From Neisseria sicca (GTDB lineage: Bacteria > Pseudomonadota > Gammaproteobacteria > Burkholderiales > Neisseriaceae), in assembly GCF_017753665.1 (NCBI RefSeq), contig NZ_CP072524.1, forward strand, positions 186,001 through 250,000: a stretch of 64,000 bases of DNA. The letters are read 5' to 3'. Made by a program: the position numbers and the translations under genes. Below, piece after piece: positions 34,383 to 43,350 of the stretch. The notes under the pieces were generated by a model that saw only the letters and a program-made list of their open reading frames with translations, made no database searches and was not told where the DNA came from. Position 1 is the first letter of the stretch. Every line of letters starts with the position of its first letter.

Positions 34383-35801
34383 TTACAGGCTGTAATACAT
34401 TTCAAATTCCAACGGATGCGGCGCCATGCGGATTCGGCGTACGTCTTCTTCTTTGAAGGTGATGTAGCTGTCGATCCAGTCTTTGCTGAACACGCCGCCG
34501 CGCAGCAGAAATTCGTGGTCGGCTTTGAGGGCGGCGAGGGCTTCTTCCAAAGAGGCGCAGACGGTTGGGACGAGTGCGTCTTCTTCCGGCGGCAGGTCGT
34601 AGAGGTTTTTATCGGCAGGGTCGCCCGGATGGATTTTGTTTTGGATGCCGTCCAAACCCGCCATCAGCAGGGCGGCGAACGCCAAGTATGGGTTGGCGGT
34701 CGGGTCGGGGAAACGCGCTTCGATGCGGCGTGCCTTGCTGCTGTTCACGGACGGGATGCGGATGGACGCGGAACGGTTTTTGGCAGAGTAGGCAAGCTTG
34801 GTCGGTGCTTCGAAGTGCGGCACGAGGCGTTTGTAGGAGTTGGTGGACGGATTAGTAATCGCGTTCAGGGCTTTGGCGTGTTTGATGATGCCGCCGATGT
34901 AGTAGAGCGCGGTGTCGCTCAAGCCGGCGTAGCCGTCGCCTGCGAACAGGTTTTGACCGTCTTTCCAGATGGATTGGTGGACGTGCATACCGCTGCCATT
35001 GTCGCCCATGATGGGTTTGGGCATGAAGGTAGCGGTTTTGCCGAAGTTGTGGGCAACGTTTTGGATGACGTATTTCATGTCTTGGGTTTGGTCGGCACGT
35101 TTGACCAAGGTGGCGAAGCGCGTGCCGATTTCCATTTGGCTGCCGGTACCGACTTCGGCGTGGTGGACTTCGACTTCGATGCCGAGTTCTTCCAAGATGT
35201 TCACCATGGCGGAGCGCAGGTCTTGTCCGGCGTCAATCGGGGCGACGGGGGCGTAGCCGCCTTTGACGGCAGGGCGGTGGCCGGTGTTTTGACCGTCCAT
35301 GTGCAGGCCGCTTGCCCATGCGCCGCTTTCGGACGTGATTTCGTAACGGGTTTTGTGCATATCGGTTTCAAACTCTACACCGTCGAAGACGAAGAATTCA
35401 GGTTCGGGGCCGAAGTAGGCAGTGTCGCCGATGCCGGAGGATTTGAGGTAGGCTTCGGCGCGGCGGGCGATGGAGCGCGGGTCGCGGTCGTAGCCTTGAC
35501 CGTCGGCGGGGTCGATGACGTCGCAGGTGAGGACGACGGTGGTATCGTCGTAGAAGGGGTCGATGAAGGCAGTCGCAGGGTCGGGACGCAACTGCATGTC
35601 GGATGCCTGAATGCCTTTCCAGCCGCCTATGGACGAGCCGTCAAACGCCTGACCGTTTTCAAACCACTCTTCGGGGTCGTCGAGGACGATGCGGGCGGGG
35701 ACGGTGAAGTGGTGCTGCTTGCCTTTGGTATCGGTAAAGCGCAAATCTACGAAGCGGGCTTCGCTTTCTTCAATCAGTTTTACTGCGTCTTTGATAGACA
35801 T
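34383..35801 (-). CDS. glnA: Glutamine synthetase type I
   Basis: A 472-residue dodecameric enzyme forming glutamine from glutamate, ammonia and ATP. Present: FDGSSIGGW, GPEPEFFVFD with the metal-binding Glu pair, the MDGQNTGHRPAVKGGYAP loop, the KPIMGDNGSGMHVH active site, and NLYDLPPEE with the Tyr that is adenylylated in the GSI-beta subtype. The length equals that of enteric GlnA. A purine-rich site lies close to the ATG. No nearby glnK/ntr genes; regulation is probably through GlnE. Confidence 0.97.
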   Translation of the reverse strand: MSIKDAVKLIEESEARFVDLRFTDTKGKQHHFTVPARIVLDDPEEWFENGQAFDGSSIGGWKGIQASDMQLRPDPATAFIDPFYDDTTVVLTCDVIDPADGQGYDRDPRSIARRAEAYLKSSGIGDTAYFGPEPEFFVFDGVEFETDMHKTRYEITSESGAWASGLHMDGQNTGHRPAVKGGYAPVAPIDAGQDLRSAMVNILEELGIEVEVHHAEVGTGSQMEIGTRFATLVKRADQTQDMKYVIQNVAHNFGKTATFMPKPIMGDNGSGMHVHQSIWKDGQNLFAGDGYAGLSDTALYYIGGIIKHAKALNAITNPSTNSYKRLVPHFEAPTKLAYSAKNRSASIRIPSVNSSKARRIEARFPDPTANPYLAFAALLMAGLDGIQNKIHPGDPADKNLYDLPPEEDALVPTVCASLEEALAALKADHEFLLRGGVFSKDWIDSYITFKEEDVRRIRMAPHPLEFEMYYSL

Positions 35802-36000
35802 TTTCGGCTCCTAATGGGAAGTAACGGATACGCAATCTCGAGGAAAATCTGCTGCATTTTATCATGCCGAAGGTCGTCTGAAACCGCAAATCCGTTAAAT
35901 TTCTGACTTGCGGAATATAGTTTCAGACGACCTGATTGTCAACAATCCGATGCGTATTTGGATTTATTGGAAAACAGCGGTATGAGGCGGCAAAGGCGGT

Positions 36001-36006
36001 TATAAT
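36001..36006 (+). promoter_or_regulatory. -10 box of aroE promoter
   Basis: A perfect TATAAT 39 bases before the aroE ATG. No good -35 element at standard spacing. Confidence 0.4.
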
Positions 36007-36044
36007 GGGCGGTCTTTGCATTTGTCCTGCCGGATAGGATTTTT

Positions 36045-36854
36045 ATGAACACTGCTCCCCGTTATGCCGTTTTCGGCAACCCCGTCGCACACAGCAAATC
36101 GCCGCAAATCCATCGGCAGTTTGCCTTGCAGGAAGGCGTTGAAATCGAATATGAACGAATTTGCGCCGACATCGGCGGTTTCGCGCAGGCAGTTGAAGCG
36201 TTTTTTGCCGACGGCGGGCGCGGGGCGAATGTTACCGTACCGTTCAAGCAGGAAGCGTTTGCCTTGTCGGACGAACATTCCGAACGCGCTTTGGCGGCAG
36301 GTGCGGTCAATACGCTGATTTTGCTGGAAAACGGTAAAATACGCGGTGACAATACCGACGGGCTCGGACTGACGGACGATATTTCAAAGAGGCTGGGCGT
36401 GGAACTGTCGGGCAAAACCGTCTTGCTGCTCGGCGCGGGCGGCGCGGTGCGCGGCGTGATTCCCGTATTGAAGGAATACCGCCCCGCGCGCATCGTTATC
36501 GCCAACCGAACCCACGCCAAAGCGGCGGAAATGGCGGCGCATTTCGATATTGAAGCCGTACCTTTGGATGAACTGGAAGGCGGCTTCGACATCATCATCA
36601 ACGGTACATCCGGCGGCTTAAGCGGACAGCTTCCCGCCGTGTCGCCGAAAATTTTTGAACATTGCACTTTGGCTTACGATATGGTTTACGGCGAGGTGGC
36701 AGAGCCGTTTTTAGCGTTTGCCCGCCAATCAGGCGCCAAACAAACCGCCGACGGATTGGGTATGCTGGTCGGACAGGCGGCAGCTTCCTACCGTCTTTGG
36801 CGCGGCTTTGCGCCCGATGTCCTGCCCGTCGTCCAATATATGAGAGAGTTATAA
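36045..36854 (+). CDS. aroE: Shikimate dehydrogenase
   Basis: A 269-residue NADP-linked enzyme of the shikimate pathway. NPVAHSKSP (residues 9-17), NVTVPFKQE with the catalytic Lys, NTDGLGL with the catalytic Asp, the nucleotide-binding GAGGAVRGV and late GMLVGQAAASY match AroE. The mtgA start follows its stop by a single base, so the two genes form a coupled operon. Confidence 0.96.
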   Translation: MNTAPRYAVFGNPVAHSKSPQIHRQFALQEGVEIEYERICADIGGFAQAVEAFFADGGRGANVTVPFKQEAFALSDEHSERALAAGAVNTLILLENGKIRGDNTDGLGLTDDISKRLGVELSGKTVLLLGAGGAVRGVIPVLKEYRPARIVIANRTHAKAAEMAAHFDIEAVPLDELEGGFDIIINGTSGGLSGQLPAVSPKIFEHCTLAYDMVYGEVAEPFLAFARQSGAKQTADGLGMLVGQAAASYRLWRGFAPDVLPVVQYMREL

Positions 36855-36855
36855 A

Positions 36856-37557
36856 ATGTTCCGCATCATCAAATGGCTGATTGCCCTGCCTTTGGGCGCA
36901 TTTATCTTTTTCAACGCTTATGTGTACGGCAACATCATCACTTACCGCGCCGTCGCGCCGAATAAAACCGCCTTCATGGCGATGCGGATGCGGCAGTTTC
37001 AAAGCGAAGGCAAAGATGTCGCGCTCGATTACCGCTGGGTGCCTTACGACCGCATTTCGGTTAATCTGAAAAAAGCCCTGATTGCCTCCGAAGACGCCAA
37101 ATTCGCCGAACACGGCGGCTTCGACTGGGGCGGCATCCAATACGCCATCAAGCGCAACAAACAAAGCGGCGAAGTCAAAGCAGGCGGCTCGACCATCAGC
37201 CAACAGCTTGCTAAAAACCTGTTTCTGAACGAAAGCCGCAGCTATGTCCGCAAAGGCGAAGAAGCCGCGATTACCGCGATGATGGAAGCCGTTACCGACA
37301 AAGACCGCATTTTCGAGCTGTATCTGAACGCCATCGAATGGCACTACGGCGTATTCGGCGCAGAAGCCGCGTCCCAGTATTTCTACAAAAGACCCGCCGC
37401 CAACCTGACCAAACAGCAGGCCGCCAAACTCGCCGCCCGCGTCCCCGCGCCGCTGTTTTACGCCGACAACCCCAAAAGCAAACGCCTGCGCAACAAAACC
37501 AACATCATCCTGCGCCGTATGGGTTCGGCAGAACTGCCCGAAAGTGATCTGGATTGA
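36856..37557 (+). CDS. mtgA: Monofunctional biosynthetic peptidoglycan transglycosylase
   Basis: A 233-residue GT51 enzyme polymerising lipid II into glycan strands. One N-terminal membrane anchor (about residues 6-26) precedes the periplasmic domain with the catalytic Glu in ASEDAKFAEHGGFDW, then GGSTISQQLAKNLFL, and the second Glu in ELYLNAIEWHYGVFG. There is no transpeptidase domain, as expected for MtgA. It starts one base after the aroE stop. The terminal TGA is followed directly by a DUS hairpin. Confidence 0.95.
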   Translation: MFRIIKWLIALPLGAFIFFNAYVYGNIITYRAVAPNKTAFMAMRMRQFQSEGKDVALDYRWVPYDRISVNLKKALIASEDAKFAEHGGFDWGGIQYAIKRNKQSGEVKAGGSTISQQLAKNLFLNESRSYVRKGEEAAITAMMEAVTDKDRIFELYLNAIEWHYGVFGAEAASQYFYKRPAANLTKQQAAKLAARVPAPLFYADNPKSKRLRNKTNIILRRMGSAELPESDLD

Positions 37558-37595
37558 GGTCGTCTGAAAACCTGAAACATGGTTTCAGACGACCT
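37557..37595 (+). terminator. DUS hairpin terminator after mtgA
   Basis: 15-16-bp inverted AGGTCGTCTGAAACC arms directly after the stop codon, followed by TT. Confidence 0.75.
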
Positions 37596-37658
37596 TTGCG
37601 TAACTGTAACCTTGTTTGCCGTATCACATATACCACTTATCCGAATACTTTTTCCGTT

Positions 37659-37813
37659 ATTCCTGTGCAGGCGGGAATCCATTTTTGAAATTCAGAAATC
37701 TTTTTCAAATCAAAGTTTCTCAAGTTTTACGATGGATTCCCGCCGTAGCCTGTCCTCGCGTAGGCGGGGGCGGGAATGATGACAATCGGTAAGTTGCGTG
37801 TCGAAAATAATAT
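37659..37813. repeat. dRS3-type repeat cluster between mtgA and nadC
   Basis: A first dRS3-like core lies at 37659-37678, an inverted GGATTCCCGCC at about 37732, and an expanded TCCTCGCGTAGGCGGGGGCGGGAAT core nearby, followed by GGTAAGTTGCGTGTCGAAAA. It is related to the repeats at 32920 and 57145. No gene is seen in the 37596-37866 gap. Confidence 0.6.
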
Positions 37814-37866
37814 AGTCCATAAGGACGTTGGCAACGCTGTATCATTGCAATTTTAATCCACTCCAG

Positions 37867-37925
37867 AAAACGCCCGTTTCGTCATCTTTACCCCGCCTGT
37901 GAGGGAATGACGAAACGGGCGTTTT
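37867..37925 (-). terminator. Intrinsic terminator of nadC, not DUS-based
   Basis: An 18-bp perfect stem AAAACGCCCGTTTCGTCA with its inverse, loop of about 23 bases, A/T tracts on both sides. One of the few terminators here not built on an uptake sequence. Confidence 0.75.
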
Positions 37926-37965
37926 TGAATGGATTTTCTTTCTGCGCCGCTGTCTTCGGCGAAAT

Positions 37966-38847
37966 TTACGCCACGAAATCCAAACCTATGTCCAGCGATC
38001 GGCTGCTGTGGGTCAGATAGCCGAGGGCGATGCCGTCCACGCCGGTTTGCGCCACGCTCCGTAAGCGGTCGAAGCCGATGCCGCCCGATGCTTCGCAATA
38101 GATGGTGTGGGGGTGGGCGGTTTGCGTGTGGCAGCGGTTTGCCGCTTCTTTCAGGGTTTCGTCGTCCATATTGTCCAGCAAAATTCGTTCCGCGCCCGCT
38201 GCGATGGCTTCGTCCAGTTGTGCCAACGTGTCCACTTCGATTTCTACGCAAGTCAACGGTCCGACCGCCTGTTTTGCCTGCCGAACTGCTTGGGCGATGC
38301 TGTCGCAATAGGCGAGGTGGTTGTCTTTGATGAGCACGGCGTCGTCCAAACCCATGCGGTGGTTCACGCCGCCGCCCGCCCTGACGGCGTATTTTTGCAG
38401 GACGCGCAGCAGGGGGATGGTTTTGCGGCTGCACACGATGTCTGTGCCGTATTCGGCGACTTCGGCAACGGCACGCGCGGTGGCGGTGGCGATGCCGCTT
38501 AAGTGCGTGAGGTAGTTGAGCGCGGTGCGTTCGGCGGCGAGCAGCGCGCGGGCGTTGCCTTCTACGGCAGCCAGCGTCTGACCTGCACGGACGGCTTGCC
38601 CGTCTTGGATTTCGGTTTGGAAGCGGACGGACGGATCCATCGTCTGAAAGGCGAGGCGCGCCAAGTCCATGCCGGCGATGGCGCCGTCTTCGCGGCTGAC
38701 GAGGAAGAGTTTGGCGGTTTTGTCGGGCGCGATGACGGCGGCGGACGTAATGTCGCCACGCCTGCCCAAATCTTCGCTCAGGGCTTGTTCGACTATGGGG
38801 CGCAGCAGGGTGTCGGGCAGGGGGAAGAGGGTGTCTTCAGACGACAT
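37966..38847 (-). CDS. nadC: Nicotinate-nucleotide pyrophosphorylase (quinolinate phosphoribosyltransferase)
   Basis: A 293-residue enzyme that converts quinolinate and PRPP to NaMN, the third step of NAD synthesis. The ERTALNYL, CSRKTIP, RAGGGVNHRMGLDDAVLIKDNH-type and EIEVD segments of the family are present, and the late SGGIG. The start ATG (38847) is part of an uptake-sequence core: ATG TCG TCT GAA encodes MSSE. AAAGGAAA precedes it. The frame extends 15 codons further upstream without family support. nrtR lies 74 bp upstream on the same strand. Confidence 0.94.
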   Translation of the reverse strand: MSSEDTLFPLPDTLLRPIVEQALSEDLGRRGDITSAAVIAPDKTAKLFLVSREDGAIAGMDLARLAFQTMDPSVRFQTEIQDGQAVRAGQTLAAVEGNARALLAAERTALNYLTHLSGIATATARAVAEVAEYGTDIVCSRKTIPLLRVLQKYAVRAGGGVNHRMGLDDAVLIKDNHLAYCDSIAQAVRQAKQAVGPLTCVEIEVDTLAQLDEAIAAGAERILLDNMDDETLKEAANRCHTQTAHPHTIYCEASGGIGFDRLRSVAQTGVDGIALGYLTHSSRSLDIGLDFVA

Positions 38848-38921
38848 GGGGTTTCCTTTTTTGAAAAGATTGATGTTGCACCGATGGGGCAAAACTTCAT
38901 TTGAGGTCGTCTGAAAACGGG

Positions 38922-39860
38922 CTAACGGCTGCCCAGCGGCAGTCCGATGTCCGAAATCAGCCTGTCGGGCAGGACGTCGTCGCGGAAGCGGTAAAGCTGT
39001 GCGGGACGGCCTTTGCTGCCCGATACGCCGGTATCCGACGGTTCGATGAGGTTTTGCTGCTGAATCTGGCGGCGGAAGTTTTGCTTGTGCAGCAATCTGC
39101 CGCTGATGGCTTCGACGCTGTTTTGCAGTTGCAGCAGCGTGAATTCGGGCGGCATCAGTTCGAAAATTACGGGGCGGTATTTGATTTTGGCGCGCAGGCG
39201 GGAAAGGGCGGTTGCCAGCACGCGGCGGTGGTCGTGGCGCATGGGCTGCCCCGTGAGCGCGAAGTCGAAGTTTGCCTGCGGCTCGGCGGCCTCCGCTATC
39301 AGGCCGCTTTCATACAACATTTCATAGCGTTGCAAAACGTATTCTTCCGACCAGTTTTCCGGTTCGACCCCCCAGCACAAATGAATGCGCTTGAGCCGCT
39401 TTTGGCGCACTTCCTCCGTGTCCGCCGAGTTTGCCCAAATGCGCAGGCGGCTGACGATGGTGTCGCGCTGTCCGCCGTCGGTGCGCAAGTCTTCCCACGG
39501 GAAATAGCCGTAGAAGTCCTGCCATTTCGCGTCAGGATGCAGGATGCTGTCGGCTGCCTCGCGCACCAGCCCCAAATAGCTGACGTACAGTACGGGCATG
39601 CCGTGTTCGTTGCGGCGGTGGGTATCGACAAAGGTGTAAAGCTGTTCCACATAGCCCATAGGCTGCGAAGTCTGCTTGGCGACCCACAGCTTCACGCCCG
39701 CCTGCAGGGAATTGCGCAGGGGGGAGAGCGGGCCGTTGGGCAGGAGCGTGCCTTGGGCGACGGTCAACACCCGCAGACCGCCGTCGGTAACGGCAATCAA
39801 TACGGGAACCAGCTCGACGATGCTTTGCGGCGGGGCTTCGGCTTCGGGGTAGGCATCCAT
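38922..39860 (-). CDS. nrtR: NrtR, Nudix-related transcriptional regulator of NAD metabolism
   Basis: A 312-residue regulator: an N-terminal Nudix-like domain (about residues 15-165) with a non-catalytic Nudix region, and a C-terminal winged-helix domain (about 215-300; FTLLQLQNSVEAISGRLLHKQNFRR, GRPAQLYRF) as in NrtR. NrtR proteins bind a TATACTC-like palindrome and respond to ADP-ribose. It is encoded upstream of nadC and divergent from nadA-nadB, with a 27-bp palindrome between, so the target is almost certainly this NAD cluster. Confidence 0.85.
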   Translation of the reverse strand: MDAYPEAEAPPQSIVELVPVLIAVTDGGLRVLTVAQGTLLPNGPLSPLRNSLQAGVKLWVAKQTSQPMGYVEQLYTFVDTHRRNEHGMPVLYVSYLGLVREAADSILHPDAKWQDFYGYFPWEDLRTDGGQRDTIVSRLRIWANSADTEEVRQKRLKRIHLCWGVEPENWSEEYVLQRYEMLYESGLIAEAAEPQANFDFALTGQPMRHDHRRVLATALSRLRAKIKYRPVIFELMPPEFTLLQLQNSVEAISGRLLHKQNFRRQIQQQNLIEPSDTGVSGSKGRPAQLYRFRDDVLPDRLISDIGLPLGSR

Positions 39861-39968
39861 GCTCGGCTTTCTGCGGGTGGGAAAGGCTTTATTGTAAACC
39901 AAAGCGGTTTGTCGGAACGAAGCGGGTCGGTTTTGCGGTATCTCAAACCTGGTTTCAGACGACCTTGC

Positions 39969-39995
39969 ATATTATACTCAAGTTGAGCATAATAT
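39969..39995. promoter_or_regulatory. Candidate NrtR operator (27-bp palindrome)
   Basis: ATATTAT-A-CTCAA, a central G, then TTGAG-C-ATAATAT: two 13-base arms with one mismatch, in the nrtR-nadA intergenic region 67 bp before the nadA ATG. Strong symmetry, A/T-rich ends and position suggest the operator that couples nrtR and nadAB expression. Confidence 0.7.
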
Positions 39996-40061
39996 AAAAA
40001 CAGTTTGAAAAACAGACGGCAAACCTTCATGCCGTCTGAAAACCAGCTACAAGGAAACATC

Positions 40062-41174
40062 ATGCAAACCGCCGCCCGCCGCTCGTTCGACTACGATATG
40101 CCCCTCATCCAAACGCCGACTTCCGCCTGCCAAATCCGTCAGGCGTGGGCGAAGGTTGCCGACACGCCCGACCGCGAGACGGCAGGTCGTCTGAAAGACG
40201 AAATCAAGGCCTTGCTGAAGGAGAAAAACGCGGTCTTGGTGGCGCACTATTATGTTGATCCGCTGATTCAGGATTTGGCTTTGGAGACGGGCGGATGCGT
40301 GGGCGATTCGCTGGAGATGGCGCGCTTCGGTGCGGAACACGAGGCCGGTACGCTGGTGGTGGCGGGCGTGCGCTTCATGGGCGAGAGTGCGAAAATCCTC
40401 TGCCCTGAAAAAACGGTGCTGATGCCTGATTTGGAAGCAGAATGTTCTTTGGATTTGGGTTGCCCGGAAGAGGCGTTTTCGGCGTTTTGCGACCGACACC
40501 CCGACCGCACGGTGGTGGTGTACGCCAACACTTCCGCAGCCGTGAAAGCGCGTGCCGACTGGGTGGTAACGTCTTCGGTGGCGTTGGAAATCGTGTCGTA
40601 TCTGAAATCGCGCGGCGAGAAACTGATTTGGGGACCCGACCGCCACCTCGGCGACTACATCCGCCGCGAAACGGGCGCGGATATGCTGTTGTGGCAGGGT
40701 TCGTGCATCGTCCATAACGAATTCAAAGGGCAGGAACTGGCGGCGTTGAAGGCGGAGCATCCCGACGCGGTGGTGCTGGTTCATCCCGAATCGCCGCAAA
40801 GCGTCATCGAACTGGGCGACGTGGTCGGCTCGACCAGCAAATTGCTCAAAGCCGCCGTATCTCGTCCCGAAAAAAAATTCATTGTGGCGACCGATTTGGG
40901 CATCCTGCACGAAATGCAAAAGCAGGCGCCCGACAAAGAATTTATCGCCGCCCCGACGGCGGGCAATGGCGGAAGCTGCAAAAGCTGCGCGTTCTGCCCG
41001 TGGATGGCAATGAATTCGCTGGGCGGCATCAAATACGCCCTGACAAGCGGACACAACGAAATTCTGTTGGACAGGAAGCTGGGCGAAGCCGCCAAACTGC
41101 CTTTGCAGCGTATGCTCGACTTCGCGGCAGGACTCAAACGCGGGGATGTGTTCAACGGCATGGGGCCCGCCTGA
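40062..41174 (+). CDS. nadA: Quinolinate synthase A
   Basis: A 370-residue iron-sulfur enzyme that condenses iminoaspartate with DHAP to quinolinate. Present: [37 protein letters not shown], the HPE motif in VHPESP, and conserved cysteines including the [14 protein letters not shown] cluster region. AAGGA lies six bases before the ATG; the open frame back to 40005 is not needed. An uptake sequence is translated as GRLKD. An ATGCCGTCTGAA of the pathogen dialect lies just upstream at 40029. Confidence 0.95.
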
Positions 41175-41188
41175 TTTGCCGTCCATAT

Positions 41189-41295
41189 TATAGTGGATTA
41201 AATTTAAATCAGGACAAGGCGACGAAGCCGCAGACAGTACAAATAGTACGGCAAGGCGAGGCAACGCCGTACTGGTTTAAATTTAATCCACTATA
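41189..41295. repeat. Correia repeat enclosed element, short form, between nadA and nadB
   Basis: 107 bp with TATAGTGGATTAAATTTAAA ends and an internal GGCGACGAAGCCGCAGAC. It sits inside the nadA-nadB transcription unit and may add a processing site or promoter. Confidence 0.92.
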
Positions 41296-41331
41296 CCGTT
41301 TCAGACGACCTCTCAAACAAAGGACAACACC

Positions 41332-42876
41332 ATGCAAACCGATTGCGACGTATTGATTGCCGGAAACGGGCTGGCGGCACTGACGCTCGCCCTGTCGCTG
41401 CCTGAATCGTTCCGCATCGTCATTTTGTGCAAAAACCGGCTGGACGACACCGCCAGCCGCCATGCGCAAGGCGGAATTGCGGCGGCGTGGTCGGGAGAGG
41501 ACGACATCGAAAAACACGTTGCCGATACCTTGGAAGCGGGCGCGGGCTTGTGCGACGAAGCCGCCGTCCGCACCATCCTGTCGCAGGGCAAACCGGCAAT
41601 CGAATGGCTGCTGGCGCAGGGCGTGGCGTTCGACCAAAATAATAACAACCTGCACCTGACGCGCGAAGGCGGGCATACCTGCCGCCGAATCGCCCACGTC
41701 GCCGACTACACGGGCGAAGCCGTCATGCAGAGCCTGATTGCCCAAATACGCCGCCGCCCGAACATCCGCGTTTGCGAGCGGCAAATGGCGTTGGACGTTC
41801 AAACCGAATCAGGCGCGGCATGCGGACTGACCGTCCTCGACCGCCGAACGCAAGAAACCTACCGCATTCGCGCCCGCCATACCGTACTCGCAGGCGGCGG
41901 CTTGGGACAGATTTACGCCGCCACCACCACGCCGCCCGAATGCACGGGCGACGCCATCGCCATGGCGATACGCGCAGGCTGCGCAGTCGAAAACCTCGAA
42001 TTTATCCAATTCCACCCCACAGGCTTGGCAAGGTCGTCTGAAAACGGCCGCACCTTCCTGATTTCCGAAGCCGTGCGCGGCGAAGGCGGCATTCTGACCA
42101 ACCAAGCGGGTGAACGGTTTATGCCGCATTACGACCGCCGCGCCGAACTCGCGCCGCGCGACATCGTTGCCCGCGCCATCGCCGCCGAAATCGCCAAACA
42201 AACGCAAGATTTCGTCTCACTCGACATCAGCCATCAACCCGCAGAGTTCGTCCGTCAGCATTTCCCATCCATCCATCGGCACTGCCTATCCCAATGCGGC
42301 TTGGACATCGCGCGCCAAGCCATCCCCGTCCGCCCCGTGCAACACTACACCTGCGGCGGCATCCAAACCGACCCCTACGGCAGAACCTCCCTGCCGCGGC
42401 TCTACGCCTTAGGCGAAACCGCCTGCACAGGGCTGCACGGAGCCAACCGCCTCGCCAGCAACTCCCTGCTCGAATGCGTCGTGACCGCCAGGCTTGCCGC
42501 CCAGACCATTGCGGACGGACAAGCGTTCCAAACCGCACCGTCCCAAAGGTCGTCTGAAAACCCCTCCGCCGAAGCAGACATCTTTTCAGACGACCTCCAA
42601 AACACATTCAGCCGCCCCGTCCTGCAAACCTTCAACCAACGCCATCTGGGCATCCTCCGCAACGATACCGGCCTGCGCCGCGCCATCGCCCAACTGCGGC
42701 TTTGGAAACAAAACCAAGCCGAACCGCACACCGCGTCCGAATATGAAAACCGCAACCTGCTCGAATGCAGCCTCGCCGTCGCCCAAGCCGCATACGCAAG
42801 GCGGCAAAACATCGGCGCGCATTTCAATACCGATTTGGCAGAGCGTGTCGATTGGAAAAAACAGGCGGCAGGCTGA
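41332..42876 (+). CDS. nadB: L-aspartate oxidase
   Basis: A 514-residue FAD flavoenzyme oxidising aspartate to iminoaspartate for NadA. The FAD-binding [13 protein letters not shown] starts near residue 11; [41 protein letters not shown] and the C-terminal [15 protein letters not shown] match the family. A complete inverted DUS pair lies inside the frame (about 42547-42596), translated as RSSEN and FSDDL around a variable linker between the flavin domain and the helical tail. AAAGGA precedes the ATG. Confidence 0.95.
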
Positions 42877-42999
42877 AGGGGTGGGCTGCGCGGGGATTTG
42901 AGATATTCCTGTGAAAAATGAAGAAAGGTCGTCTGAAGAGTTTGAACTGCACCCCAAAAGTTGGATACATCCCCTCCAACTCACAAGGTGCAGTTTTTT

Positions 43000-43350
43000 A
43001 TGAGCAAATATACATTACACTTCAAATACCAAGCCGTACTCCACTACCTGCACATACGCAGCCAACAGCGTACCGCAGACCATTACGGCATTTCCCAAAC
43101 CCACCTGCGGCGATGGATACGCGCCTATCAGGAAGGCGGCATCGGCGCACTCGAACATCCCCAATCCAAAACCATGCCCCAACACCGCAAAAACCCCTTC
43201 ATCGCCGACAAACCCGACAACGAAAAAACACAGGCAGAGCTTATCGAAGAGTTGTGCTATATGCGCGCAGAGGTTGCCTACCTAAAGGAGTTAAAAGCCC
43301 TCAGCCCAAAGCGGACCGAAAAGGACAAAGCCAAACCGTCCAAGCACTGA
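43000..43350 (+). CDS. IS3-family transposase OrfA, copy A
   Basis: 116 residues with an N-terminal helix-turn-helix (about 10-40, QQRTADHYGISQTHLRRWI) and a C-terminal leucine/Glu-rich helix (KTQAELIEELCYMRAEVAYLK-like). It binds the IS ends and regulates OrfB. It differs from copy B at three residues. Its end overlaps OrfB in the -1 frame. Confidence 0.88.
   Translation: MSKYTLHFKYQAVLHYLHIRSQQRTADHYGISQTHLRRWIRAYQEGGIGALEHPQSKTMPQHRKNPFIADKPDNEKTQAELIEELCYMRAEVAYLKELKALSPKRTEKDKAKPSKH

Noticed and set aside
34416..35906. A 496-codon open frame opposite glnA
   Set aside because: Antisense shadow of glnA; Val/Gly/Asp-rich with no motifs.
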